From positions 5,468,001-5,532,000 of the forward strand of contig JBBCGH010000001.1 in NCBI GenBank assembly GCA_037200445.1: a stretch of DNA of 64,000 nt, given 5' to 3'. Below are positions 30,449-38,865 of this stretch, in pieces. Positions within the stretch are counted from its first letter, which is position 1, and the number at the start of each line of letters is the position of its first letter. Origin of the DNA: Alphaproteobacteria bacterium. Lineage in GTDB: Bacteria > Pseudomonadota > Alphaproteobacteria > Rhizobiales > Xanthobacteraceae. The translations under genes were made by a program, and so were the position numbers. The notes below the pieces were generated by a model. It made no database searches. It was not told the DNA's origin and saw only the letters and a list, made by a program, of their open reading frames with translations.

Positions 30449-31557
30449 GCATGCAACGCTCCAAACCACCCTATCGCGCCGATCATGTGGGCTCATTCCT
30501 GCGCACCTCGGCCATCAAGGAGGCGCGCGAGAAGCGCGAGGCGGGCAAGATCACGGCCGAGCAACTGAAGGCCGTCGAGAACGACGAGATCAAAAAGATC
30601 ATCGCCCGGCAAGAACAGTGCGGCCTGCAGCTTGCGACCGACGGCGAGTTTCGCCGCTCCTGGTGGCACTTCGATTTCCTTTGCGCGCTCGATGGCGTGG
30701 AGATGAAGCAGCTCGAGCACGGCATCCAGTTCGCCGGCGTGCAGACCAAGGCGGAGCGGCCTGACATCGTCGGCAAGATCGGGTTCTCCAATCATCCGAT
30801 GATCGAGCACTTCAAGTTCCTGAAGGCAAATACGCGCATCACGCCGAAGATGACGATCCCGTCGCCGACGCTGATGCATTTCCGCTTTGGGCGCGCGTCG
30901 ATCTCGAAGACGCTCTATCCCGATCTCGACGAGCTGTTCGACGACCTCGGCAAGGCCTATGCGAAGGCGGTGCGCGCCTTCTACGATGCCGGTTGCCGGT
31001 ACCTGCAGTTCGACGACACCATCTGGGCGTTCCTGTGCTCCGAGAAGGAGCGTGCGCAGTCGCGTCAGCGCGGCGACAATCCGGACGAGCTGCCGGGCAA
31101 GTACGCCAAGATGATCAACCAGGCGCTGGCCGCCAAACCCGCCGACATGACCATTACAACGCATGTCTGCCGCGGCAACTTCCGCTCCACCTGGATTTCC
31201 GAGGGCGGCTACGAGCCCGTCGCCGAGACGCTGTTTGGCATCAACTACGACGGCTTCTTCCTCGAATACGACACCGAGCGCGCCGGCGGCTTCGAGCCGC
31301 TGCGCTTTGTGCCCAAGGGTAACAAGCAGATCGTGCTCGGCTTGGTTTCGTCCAAGCTGGGTGCGCTGGAGCCAAAGGACGCGCTCAAGCGCCGCGTCGA
31401 CGAAGCGACGAAGTATGTGGCGCTCGACCAGCTCTGCCTCTCGCCGCAGTGCGGCTTTGCCTCCACCGAGGAGGGCAACCTGTTGAGCGAGGACGAGCAA
31501 TGGGCCAAGCTGGGCATGATCGTTGAGGTCGCTAACGAGGTGTGGGGCAGACAATGA
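30445..31557 (+). CDS. MetE C-terminal-domain-like methyltransferase, paralogue 4
   Basis: Protein of 370 residues; the ATG at 30445 overlaps the previous stop (a second ATG is two codons on). N-terminus PYRADHVGSFLRTSAIKEAR. Zinc ligands: His/Cys in THVCRGNFRSTW, Glu in FLEYDTERAGGFE, Cys in LSPQCGFAST. The acid motif QFDDTIWAFL and the shared segment WISEGGYEPVAE pair it with paralogue 1 (subgroup A). The operon therefore encodes two A-type and two B-type proteins in the order A, B, B, A. Its stop overlaps the start of the SDR gene. Confidence 0.82.
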   Translation: MSMQRSKPPYRADHVGSFLRTSAIKEAREKREAGKITAEQLKAVENDEIKKIIARQEQCGLQLATDGEFRRSWWHFDFLCALDGVEMKQLEHGIQFAGVQTKAERPDIVGKIGFSNHPMIEHFKFLKANTRITPKMTIPSPTLMHFRFGRASISKTLYPDLDELFDDLGKAYAKAVRAFYDAGCRYLQFDDTIWAFLCSEKERAQSRQRGDNPDELPGKYAKMINQALAAKPADMTITTHVCRGNFRSTWISEGGYEPVAETLFGINYDGFFLEYDTERAGGFEPLRFVPKGNKQIVLGLVSSKLGALEPKDALKRRVDEATKYVALDQLCLSPQCGFASTEEGNLLSEDEQWAKLGMIVEVANEVWGRQ

Positions 31558-32468
31558 CCGGGCATGTCGAAGGCAAGGTTGCGATCGTCACCGGCGCGGG
31601 ACGCGGCATCGGGCGCGCCATCGCGATGCTGATGGCGAAGGAAGGCGCCAGCGTCGTCGTGGTCGACCTCGGCGCGGCGCTGGATGGCTCCGGCAGCGAT
31701 CAGGGCCCCGCACAGGAGACCGTCAACGACATCAAAAAGGCCGGCGGCAAGGCCATCGCGTCGACGCTGTCGATCACCGAGCCGCAGAATGCCGAGGCGA
31801 TCGTGAAGGCGGCGATCGATGCCTTCGGGCGCGTCGACATTCTGGTCAACAACGCCGGCATCCTGCGCGACCGCATCTTCCACCGCATGAGCTGGTCCGA
31901 TTGGCACGACGTGATCAACGTGCACCTCAACGGCTCGTTCAACATGGCGCGCGCAGTCGCCGGCCATTTCCGCGAGCAGGAAAGCGGCGCGATGGTGCAC
32001 ATGACCTCGACCTCGGGCCTGATCGGCAATTTCGGACAGGCGAACTACATGGCGGCGAAGCTCGGCATCCACGGGCTCGCACGCGGCATCGCCCTCGACA
32101 TGGCGCGCTTCAAGGTACGCTCGAACTGTATTTCGCCCTCTGCCTGGAGCCGCATGATCGGCTCGATCCCGACCGAAACGGAACAGGAGAAGCAGCGCGT
32201 CGAGCGCCTGAAGCAGATGACCCCCGACAAGATCGCACCGCTCGCGGTCTATCTCTGTTCCGACAAGGCCGACGGCATCAGCGGGCAGATCATCGGCGTG
32301 CGCAACAACGAGATCTTCCTCTATTCGCAGCCGCGCCCGATCCGCGTGCTGCACCGCTCCGACGGCTGGACAGTGGAAAAACTCGACGCACAGCTCAAGA
32401 ACGCCTTCAAGCAATCGTTCACGCCGCTCGAGCGCTCCGGCGACGTGCTCAATTGGGATCCGGTGTGA
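31554..32468 (+). CDS. Short-chain dehydrogenase, 3-hydroxyacyl-CoA dehydrogenase-like
   Basis: NAD(P)-dependent Rossmann oxidoreductase of 304 residues. Cofactor motif VTGAGRGIGRAIAM, structural NNAGILRD, catalytic Ser in MTSTSGLIGNF and YxxxK in NYMAAKLGIHG. The pattern, including GILRDRIFHRMSWSDWH, resembles the (3R)-hydroxyacyl-CoA dehydrogenase domain of multifunctional enzyme type 2. The C-terminal extension (about residues 240-304) has no known motif. Coupled to paralogue 4 upstream and the hydratase downstream (TGATG), so it probably acts in a CoA-thioester side-chain pathway. Confidence 0.85.
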   Translation: MTGHVEGKVAIVTGAGRGIGRAIAMLMAKEGASVVVVDLGAALDGSGSDQGPAQETVNDIKKAGGKAIASTLSITEPQNAEAIVKAAIDAFGRVDILVNNAGILRDRIFHRMSWSDWHDVINVHLNGSFNMARAVAGHFREQESGAMVHMTSTSGLIGNFGQANYMAAKLGIHGLARGIALDMARFKVRSNCISPSAWSRMIGSIPTETEQEKQRVERLKQMTPDKIAPLAVYLCSDKADGISGQIIGVRNNEIFLYSQPRPIRVLHRSDGWTVEKLDAQLKNAFKQSFTPLERSGDVLNWDPV

Positions 32469-33325
32469 TGGCGATCGTCTACGACAGACTGATGGCACTG
32501 AAGATCCCGGACTCGGAGCAGTCCTACACGGCGGGCGATCCGATCTTCTATGCGCTCAGCCTCGGGCTCGGGCAGGACCCGATGAACCAGGACGAGCTGC
32601 GCTTCGTTTACGAGAAGGATCTCAAGGTCCTGCCGACCTTCACTTGCGTGGTCGCGCATCCGGGCTTCTGGGCGCGCGATCTCGACACCGGCATCGACTG
32701 GGTGAAGGGCGTGCATGGCGAGCATCGGGTCGAGCTGCACAAGCCGCTCCCGCCGAAGGGATCGCTCATCGGACGCACGCGCGTGCTCGAGATCGTCGAC
32801 AAGGGGCCCGGCAAGGGCGCGCTCATCTATTCGGAGCGCAAGCTTTCCGACAAGGCAACCGGCGAACTGCTCGCCACCATCAACCAGACCAGCTTTGCGC
32901 GCGGCGACGGCGGCTTCGGCGGGCCACAGCGCGCGACACCCGCGCCGCATGCGATCCCGGAGCGCGCACCGGACGCGGTCTGCGATCTGTCGACGCGGCC
33001 TGAAATGGCGCTGCTCTATCGCTGGAACGCCGACATGAACCCGCTGCACGCCGACCCTGCGATCGCCAAGGCGGCGGGTTTCCCGCGGCCGATCCTGCAC
33101 GGGCTTGGGACCTTCGGCGTCGCGGGTCACGCGATCCTGAAGACGATGTGCGGCTACGATCCGGCGCGGTTCAAGTCGATCGCCGGCCGCTTCTCCTCGC
33201 CGGTGTTTCCGGGCGAGACAATCCGCACCGAGATGTGGCGCGACGGACCGGTCGTGAGTTTTCGCGCCCGACTGGTCGAGCGCGATGTGGTGGTGTTGAA
33301 CAACGGCCGAGCAGAAATCGCGTAA
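32468..33325 (+). CDS. MaoC-type 2-enoyl-CoA hydratase
   Basis: Double hot-dog hydratase of 285 residues like the hydratase-2 part of eukaryotic multifunctional enzyme 2. The catalytic hydratase motif is in the C-terminal half: WNADMNPLHADPAIAKAAGF with Asp and His, followed by PRPILHGLGTFG. The N-terminal half (YTAGDPIFYALSLGLGQDP, VLPTFTCVVAHPGFW) is the non-catalytic hot-dog. The ATG at 32468 overlaps the SDR stop. With the SDR it would hydrate a 2-enoyl-CoA to a 3-hydroxyacyl-CoA and oxidise that. Confidence 0.88.
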   Translation: MAIVYDRLMALKIPDSEQSYTAGDPIFYALSLGLGQDPMNQDELRFVYEKDLKVLPTFTCVVAHPGFWARDLDTGIDWVKGVHGEHRVELHKPLPPKGSLIGRTRVLEIVDKGPGKGALIYSERKLSDKATGELLATINQTSFARGDGGFGGPQRATPAPHAIPERAPDAVCDLSTRPEMALLYRWNADMNPLHADPAIAKAAGFPRPILHGLGTFGVAGHAILKTMCGYDPARFKSIAGRFSSPVFPGETIRTEMWRDGPVVSFRARLVERDVVVLNNGRAEIA

Positions 33326-34492
33326 ATGGTAGCCACGCGCGACAGCGAGGAGATCGCCGGCATCCGCGCCGCCGTGCGCTCGCTGTGCGAGAAATTTCCC
33401 GGTGAATACTGGCGCGCGCTCGACCGCGAGCGCGCCTACCCGTCGGAATTCGTCAACGCGCTCACCGAAGCCGGCTTTCTCGCCGCGCTGATCCCGGAGG
33501 AATATGGCGGCAGCGGGCTGACCATCTCGTCGGCGGTCGCCATCATGGAGGAAATCCACGCATCGGGCTGCAACGGCGCCGCCTGCCACGCGCAGATGTA
33601 CGTGATGGGCACGGTGCTGCGCCACGGCAATGCCGACCAGAAGAGCCGTTACCTACCCAGGATCGCAACCGGCGAATTGCGCCTGCAGGCCTTCGGCGTG
33701 ACCGAGCCGACCTCCGGGACCGACACGCTGGCGCTGCGCACCACCGCGGTTCGCGACGGCAACGCGAGCTACATCATCAACGGGCAGAAGATATGGACCT
33801 CGCGCGCCGAGCATTCCGACCTGATGCTGCTGCTCGCCCGCACTACGCCGCGCGACCAGGTGAAGAAGCGCACAGACGGCCTCTCGGTGTTTCTCGTCGA
33901 CATGAAGGCGGGAGGCGAAAGCCTGAAGATCAATCCGATCCGCACCATGATGAATCATGCGACGACCGAGGTATTCTTCGACGACCTGCGCGTGCCGGCC
34001 GAAAATCTGGTCGGCGAGGAGGGCATGGGCTTCCGCTACATTCTCTCTGGCATGAACGCGGAGCGCATCCTGATCGCGGCTGAGTGCATTGGCGACTGCA
34101 AATGGTTCATCGAGAAGGCGAGCAGCTACGCAAAAGAGCGCAAGGTGTTCGGGCGCCCGATCGGGCAGAACCAGGGCATCCAGTTTCCGATCGCGCGCGC
34201 CTACGCGCAGATGCGCGCCGCTGAGCTGATGGTGCATGAGGCGGCTTCACTCTACGAACAGGGCAAGGACTGCGGCGCCGAGGCCAACATGGCGAAGATG
34301 CTCGCCGCGGACGCCTCATGGGCGGCGGCCGACATGTGCGTGCAGACCCATGGCGGGTTCGGATTTGCCGAAGAGTTCGACATCGAGCGAAAGTTCCGCG
34401 AGACGCGGCTCTATTCGGTGGCGCCGATCTCGACCAACCTCATTCTCTCCTATCTCGCCGAGCATGTGCTCGGACTGCCGAGATCGTACTGA
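33326..34492 (+). CDS. Acyl-CoA dehydrogenase
   Basis: FAD-dependent acyl-CoA dehydrogenase of 388 residues, starting directly at the end of the hydratase gene (TAAATG). Motifs: FGVTEPTSGTDTLALRT (FAD/substrate loop), ASYIINGQKIWTSRAEHSDL, GMGFRYILSGMNAERILIAA and the C-terminal MCVQTHGGFGFAEEFDIERK. At the position of the catalytic base of many family members I see AEEFDIER, so the general-base Glu is plausible. Introduces the double bond before the hydratase step. The electron acceptor is presumably ETF, not encoded here. Confidence 0.88.
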   Translation: MVATRDSEEIAGIRAAVRSLCEKFPGEYWRALDRERAYPSEFVNALTEAGFLAALIPEEYGGSGLTISSAVAIMEEIHASGCNGAACHAQMYVMGTVLRHGNADQKSRYLPRIATGELRLQAFGVTEPTSGTDTLALRTTAVRDGNASYIINGQKIWTSRAEHSDLMLLLARTTPRDQVKKRTDGLSVFLVDMKAGGESLKINPIRTMMNHATTEVFFDDLRVPAENLVGEEGMGFRYILSGMNAERILIAAECIGDCKWFIEKASSYAKERKVFGRPIGQNQGIQFPIARAYAQMRAAELMVHEAASLYEQGKDCGAEANMAKMLAADASWAAADMCVQTHGGFGFAEEFDIERKFRETRLYSVAPISTNLILSYLAEHVLGLPRSY

Positions 34493-35607
34493 TGTCCCTG
34501 CCCCTCGAAGGCCTGCTCGTCGTCTCGCTCGAACAGGCCGTCGCGGCGCCGACCTGCTCGTGCCGACTCGCGGATGCCGGCGCGCGCGTCATCAAGATCG
34601 AGCGCCCGGAGGGCGATTTCGCGCGCGGCTACGACTCATTGGCCAAAGGCGAGAGCGCTTATTTCGTCTGGCTCAACCGCGGCAAGGAGTCGATCGTTCT
34701 CGACCTGACGAAGGCGGACGACAAAGCCCTCCTGGAGAAACTGCTCGCCAAAGCCGATGTGTTCATCCAGAACCTGAAGCCCGGCGCGGTCGGCAAGCTT
34801 GGCTTCGCGATCGACCGCCTGCGCCGCGATTGCCCCAAGCTGATCTGCTGCTCGATCACCGGCTTCGGCGAGAGCGGGCCTTTCGCGAAACGCAAATCCT
34901 ACGATCTGCTGGTGCAGGCCGAGAGCGGCCTTGCGTCGGTCACGGGCGGGCCTGAGGCCCCCGCTCGCGTCGGTGTCTCGGTGACGGATGTCGCGGCCGG
35001 CATGAATGCCTATGAGGCAGTGCTGGAGGCAATCATCGCGCGCAGCCGCACCGGACAGGGCGCGACGGTCGGCGTATCCCTGTTCGACGCGATGGCCGAC
35101 TGGATGACCGTGCCGCTTTTGCATCACGAGGGCGGCCAATCGCCCAAGCGCCTCGGTCTCGCGCATCCCTCCATCGCGCCCTATGGCGTGTTCAAGTCCA
35201 AGGACGACGTCCCTATCCTGATCTCGATCCAGAACGACCGCGAGTGGCGTGTGCTTGCCGCAGACGTCATGGACGACGCGGCGCTCGCCGCTGATCCGAA
35301 ATTCGCCACGCTCGTCGACCGCGTGAAGCATCGCGGCGAAACCGACGGCAAGGTCGCGGCGTCGTTCGCCACGATGGATGTCGCGACGTTGTCGAAGAAG
35401 CTCGCGGCCGCCGATATCGCGTTTGCGCGCGTCAACGACGTGGCGGGCCTGATCGAGCATCCGCACCTGCGGCGTATCAGCGTCGACACGCCGCATGGAC
35501 CAGTGTCGTATCCGGCGCCGGCGCCGATCCGCGACCAGGCGCGCAGCTACGGGCGGATTCCGGCGCTCGGAGAGCATACCGAGAAGGTGCGGAAGGAGTT
35601 CGGTTGA
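34492..35607 (+). CDS. Class III (CaiB/BaiF, Frc-type) CoA transferase
   Basis: Family III CoA transferase of 371 residues; the ATG at 34492 overlaps the upstream stop. Motifs: GLLVVSLEQAVAAPTCSCRL (VAAP with Cys where many have FTR), GARVIKIERPEGDFARGY, FVWLNRGKESIVLDL, and the catalytic Asp in KSYDLLVQAESGLASVTG. It would activate a carboxylic acid by transfer from another acyl-CoA, feeding the acyl-CoA dehydrogenase, hydratase and SDR encoded just upstream. It closes the 26.1-35.6 kb operon and converges on an efflux gene two bases away. Confidence 0.88.
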   Translation: MSLPLEGLLVVSLEQAVAAPTCSCRLADAGARVIKIERPEGDFARGYDSLAKGESAYFVWLNRGKESIVLDLTKADDKALLEKLLAKADVFIQNLKPGAVGKLGFAIDRLRRDCPKLICCSITGFGESGPFAKRKSYDLLVQAESGLASVTGGPEAPARVGVSVTDVAAGMNAYEAVLEAIIARSRTGQGATVGVSLFDAMADWMTVPLLHHEGGQSPKRLGLAHPSIAPYGVFKSKDDVPILISIQNDREWRVLAADVMDDAALAADPKFATLVDRVKHRGETDGKVAASFATMDVATLSKKLAAADIAFARVNDVAGLIEHPHLRRISVDTPHGPVSYPAPAPIRDQARSYGRIPALGEHTEKVRKEFG

Positions 35608-35608
35608 A

Positions 35609-37165
35609 CTACTCCATCGCCGGCGCGTGCTCGCGCACCGACACACGGCCGCCGCGCAGCGAGGCCGTCGATCCGATGAAAAACACGAACGGGATCGACA
35701 GCGCACAGATCACCGTCAGCAGCATGAAGTCGTTGGCATAGGCCATGATCACCGCCTGCAGCGTGACCATCTGGTCGGCCATGGCACGGCCCTGATCGGT
35801 GGCAAGGTCCATCCAGCGCGACACATCCGGGTACTGGAGTGCGTCATTGAACGGCGTGACGTGCTCGACGAGCTGGCTGTGGAACGTCGTGGTCATATTG
35901 GTGAGGTTCGCGATCACCACCGAAATCCCGGCCGAGCTTGCGACGTTGCGCACCAGGGTGAGCATCGAGGTCCCGTCGGTGCGATAGCGCGGTGCGAGCG
36001 TGAGGAACGCAACCGTGCTCAAGGGGATAAACACGAAGCCCATGCCGAAGCCCTGAACGAGCCCGATGATGATAATGGTGCGGCCGGATGTGTCGGCCGT
36101 GAAACCGGTCATCTGGTACATGGTCATGGCGGTGAGCGTGAGGCCGATCAGGATCAGGTAGCGCGCCTCGACGAGGCGCAGGAGCCGGCCGATGATCAGC
36201 ATGCCGAACAGCGTGCCGACACCGCGCGAGGCGAGCACCCAGCCGGCTGCTTCGATCGGATAATTGAGGACGTTCTGGATGAACGGCGCGGACAAGGCCA
36301 TCGAGGAGAACAGCATCAACCCCATGATCACCATGAAGAAGCAGCCGACCAGGAAGTTGCGGTCCTTGAAGATCGCGAAGCGCACGAACGGCTCCGGCGT
36401 GGTGAGCGAGTGCGTAAAGAAATAATAGAAGCCGACGATCGAGATGATCAGCTCGGCGATGATCTCGGGCGAGCCGAACCAGCCGAGTTGCTCGCCGCGG
36501 TCGAGCATCAGCTGCATGCCGCCGATGCCGGCCGCGAGCGCCAGGAACCCGAACCAGTCGAACTTGAGATGCGCCTGCTGCCTGGTCTCATCCATGAAGA
36601 CGAGCAGGCCCAGTATGGTGATGGCGCCGACCGGCAGGTTGACCAGGAAGACCCAGTGCCAGGAATAGTTCTCGGTGAGCCAGCCGCCGAGCGTCGGCCC
36701 CATGATCGGGCCGAGCATCACGCCGACGCCCCAGATGCCCATCGCCTGCCCGCGTTGCTCGATCGGGTAGGCATCGAGCATCACCGACTGCGACAGCGGC
36801 ACCAGCGCGGCGCCGCACATGCCCTGCAGCAGGCGGAAGGCAACGATCTGCTCGATGTTCTGCGCCAGCGCGCAGAGCAGCGAGGCGACCGTGAACCCGC
36901 CGACGCAGAACAGAAACAGCTTCTTGCGGCCGAAGCGGTCCGCAAGCCAGCCGACCGGCGCGGTCATCACGGCGGCGGCGACGATGTAGGAGGTGAGCAC
37001 CCAGGAGATCTGGTCGGCCGAGGCCGAGAGCGAGCCTTGCATGTAGGGCAGCGCGACGTTGGCGATCGTGGTGTCGAGCGCCTGCATGATCGTCGCCGTC
37101 ATGGTGCAGATGGTCAGCAGCGTGCGGCGCGCGGCAGGCGAGAGCGCGGCGGCCGCGCGGATCAT
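35609..37165 (-). CDS. DHA2-family MFS multidrug exporter (EmrB-like)
   Basis: Inner-membrane drug:H+ antiporter of 518 residues with about 14 hydrophobic helices. Motifs: MQALDTTIANVALPYMQGSL in helix 1, VGWLADRFGRKKLFL (motif A), LQGMCGAALVPLSQSVML and GPTLGGWLTENYSWHWVFLV (motif C and beyond). It overlaps the adaptor gene by four bases (ATGA). Works with the HlyD adaptor and an outer-membrane channel to export toxic aromatics or drugs (inference from linkage). Confidence 0.92.
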   Translation of the reverse strand: MIRAAAALSPAARRTLLTICTMTATIMQALDTTIANVALPYMQGSLSASADQISWVLTSYIVAAAVMTAPVGWLADRFGRKKLFLFCVGGFTVASLLCALAQNIEQIVAFRLLQGMCGAALVPLSQSVMLDAYPIEQRGQAMGIWGVGVMLGPIMGPTLGGWLTENYSWHWVFLVNLPVGAITILGLLVFMDETRQQAHLKFDWFGFLALAAGIGGMQLMLDRGEQLGWFGSPEIIAELIISIVGFYYFFTHSLTTPEPFVRFAIFKDRNFLVGCFFMVIMGLMLFSSMALSAPFIQNVLNYPIEAAGWVLASRGVGTLFGMLIIGRLLRLVEARYLILIGLTLTAMTMYQMTGFTADTSGRTIIIIGLVQGFGMGFVFIPLSTVAFLTLAPRYRTDGTSMLTLVRNVASSAGISVVIANLTNMTTTFHSQLVEHVTPFNDALQYPDVSRWMDLATDQGRAMADQMVTLQAVIMAYANDFMLLTVICALSIPFVFFIGSTASLRGGRVSVREHAPAME

Positions 37166-38298
37166 TTGCGCGGCTCCGCAGCCTTGCTGGTGAGGCCGAG
37201 CGAGGCGAGCACGGTGTTCTGCCGGCCGGTGTCGATATCGACCGTGACGCTCATGCCCGAGCGCAGGTCGCGCACGTCCTCGCCGGGCGCGAACTCGATG
37301 CGCACCGGAACACGCTGTACGACCTTGACCCAGTTTCCGCTTGCGTTCTGCGGCGGCAGGATCGCGAATTGCGCGCCCGTGCCGGGGCTAACCGCCGCGA
37401 CCACGCCGCGGAACTTGCGGCCCGGGAAGGTGTCGACCGAGATATCGACGGCCTGCCCGACACGCAGGTGCGTGATGTCGGTCTCCTTCGGGTTCGCGTC
37501 GATCCAGGGTTTGGCGTCATCGATAAGGCTGAACACGGGCGTGCCGGCGGTCAGATAGCGGCCGAGCTGGATGCTTGCTACTTGCGTGGCCATGCCGGCG
37601 ATCGGCGCACGCAGTACCGTGTGATCGAGATCACGCTTGGCCTGATCGAGCGCGGCCGAAGCCTGTGCGTAGGGCGGGTACTTCTCGATCGGCAGGTTCG
37701 GATTGCCGAGGAGTTGATTGCGGATCGCCTCCTGCTGCATCTCGAGCTGCTCGAGCGCGGTTTTCGCGATGACCAGCCCGTTCATCGAATTGTCGAGATC
37801 GGCCTGCGAGCCGGTCCGGTTGGCGACCAGCGTGTTCTTGCGGTCGAGATCGCGCTGCTTCAGGTCGACGGTTTCGCGCGCGAGCGCGATGCGCCGCTGC
37901 AGCGAGTCAAAATTGGTTTTCAGATTGGCGTAGTCGATGCGCACGCCGGCGAGCCGCGCCTCGGCCTGCGTCACAGCGATTCGGAACGGCTCGGGATCGA
38001 TCTCGATCAGCGCGTCGCCCGCGTTGACGCGTTGTCCCTCGGTCACCATGACGTTGGCGACCTTGCCCGAGATGTCCGGCGTAATCAAAACCTTCTGGGC
38101 GCCGATGTAGGCGTTGTCGGTCGAGATGTAGCGGCCCGAGCCAAGATAGAAGTAGCCGCCCACGACGACGGCGATCAGCGGGATCACGACGAGCAGGATG
38201 AGGCGCAGCCGCCCGTTCGAGGCGCGCGGACGCGCCACGACCGGCGGCGGCAAGGCCTCCTCTTGCGTCTTCCGCAACTCGACAACCTTGTCGGCCAT
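37162..38298 (-). CDS. HlyD-family membrane fusion protein (EmrA-like)
   Basis: Periplasmic adaptor of 378 residues anchored by one N-terminal helix (LILLVVIPLIAVVVGGYFYL). Barrel-sandwich motifs STDNAYIGAQKVLITPDISG and HTVLRAPIAGMATQV bracket a coiled-coil of about 110 residues. C-terminal FAILPPQNASGNWVKVVQRV is typical of EmrA. It precedes and overlaps the DHA2 gene and follows the MarR gene by nine bases. Confidence 0.92.
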   Translation of the reverse strand: MADKVVELRKTQEEALPPPVVARPRASNGRLRLILLVVIPLIAVVVGGYFYLGSGRYISTDNAYIGAQKVLITPDISGKVANVMVTEGQRVNAGDALIEIDPEPFRIAVTQAEARLAGVRIDYANLKTNFDSLQRRIALARETVDLKQRDLDRKNTLVANRTGSQADLDNSMNGLVIAKTALEQLEMQQEAIRNQLLGNPNLPIEKYPPYAQASAALDQAKRDLDHTVLRAPIAGMATQVASIQLGRYLTAGTPVFSLIDDAKPWIDANPKETDITHLRVGQAVDISVDTFPGRKFRGVVAAVSPGTGAQFAILPPQNASGNWVKVVQRVPVRIEFAPGEDVRDLRSGMSVTVDIDTGRQNTVLASLGLTSKAAEPRK

Positions 38299-38307
38299 GG
38301 CGCTTCC

Positions 38308-38781
38308 TCAGGCGGCGGCCGCGGTTTTTTCCACGGCCCTTCGCGAAATGGCGACCTTGAGATTTTCTTTCGTCTGCGACAGCTCGCGGATCATGCGCTC
38401 GATCGTTTCCGCGTCGAGCCCGTCCAGCACCGTGCCCATCATGTCCTGGCCGAGCTCGGCGAGCCGGTCCATCAGCGGACGCGCGAGCGGCGTCAGATGC
38501 AGGCGCTTGGCGCGGCGATCGTTCGGATCGGGACGCCGCTCGACCATTCCGTTGGCGCACAGCCGGTCGACGAGCCGCGTGAGCGTGATCGGCTGCAGGT
38601 CGAGCATCTCGGCGAGTTCCGATTGCTTCAAGCCTTCCTGGTGCTCAAGCCGGGCCATGACCGCCCATTGGGCGCGAGTGATGCCGAGGCGGCGGGCACG
38701 CTGATCCGCATAGGTGCGCAGCAGGCGTGCTACATCATTGAGAACAAAAGCAAATTCACGGCGAGGATTACGCGGGCGCAT
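38308..38781 (-). CDS. MarR-family regulator of the efflux operon
   Basis: Winged-helix repressor of 157 residues. Marks: RARRLGITRAQWAVMARLEH, LKQSELAEMLDLQPITLTRL (recognition helix), VDRLCANGMVERRPDPNDRR (wing) and AKRLHLTPLARPLMD. First gene of the marR-hlyD-emrB operon, with an operator-like inverted repeat 26 bases upstream. Efflux is probably induced when a phenolic ligand releases it. Confidence 0.9.
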   Translation of the reverse strand: MRPRNPRREFAFVLNDVARLLRTYADQRARRLGITRAQWAVMARLEHQEGLKQSELAEMLDLQPITLTRLVDRLCANGMVERRPDPNDRRAKRLHLTPLARPLMDRLAELGQDMMGTVLDGLDAETIERMIRELSQTKENLKVAISRRAVEKTAAAA

Positions 38782-38806
38782 TCTCTTCCTGCTTTCCTAG
38801 GCCCCC

Positions 38807-38830
38807 ATATAATAAGCTCGCTTATAATAT
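38807..38830 (-). promoter_or_regulatory. Probable MarR operator/promoter
   Basis: Inverted repeat ATATAATAAGC-TC-GCTTATAATAT (11-bp arms, one mismatch pair), the only AT-rich stretch nearby. It includes a TATAAT-type -10 box and lies 26-49 bases before the marR start, the position expected for autorepression. Confidence 0.7.
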
Positions 38831-38865
38831 CGTCAAGTGCCCTCCATCAAGAAGATGCCCATAAC

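Noticed and set aside
26123-31557. MetE-like copies as an assembly or tandem-duplication artefact
   Set aside because: The four genes are well diverged, with different motif variants and intervening genes, so they are old paralogues.
35495-37558. Long plus-strand frame over the MFS and HlyD genes
   Set aside because: Low-complexity Arg/Asp/His-rich shadow; the minus-strand frames are clear family members with coupled starts.
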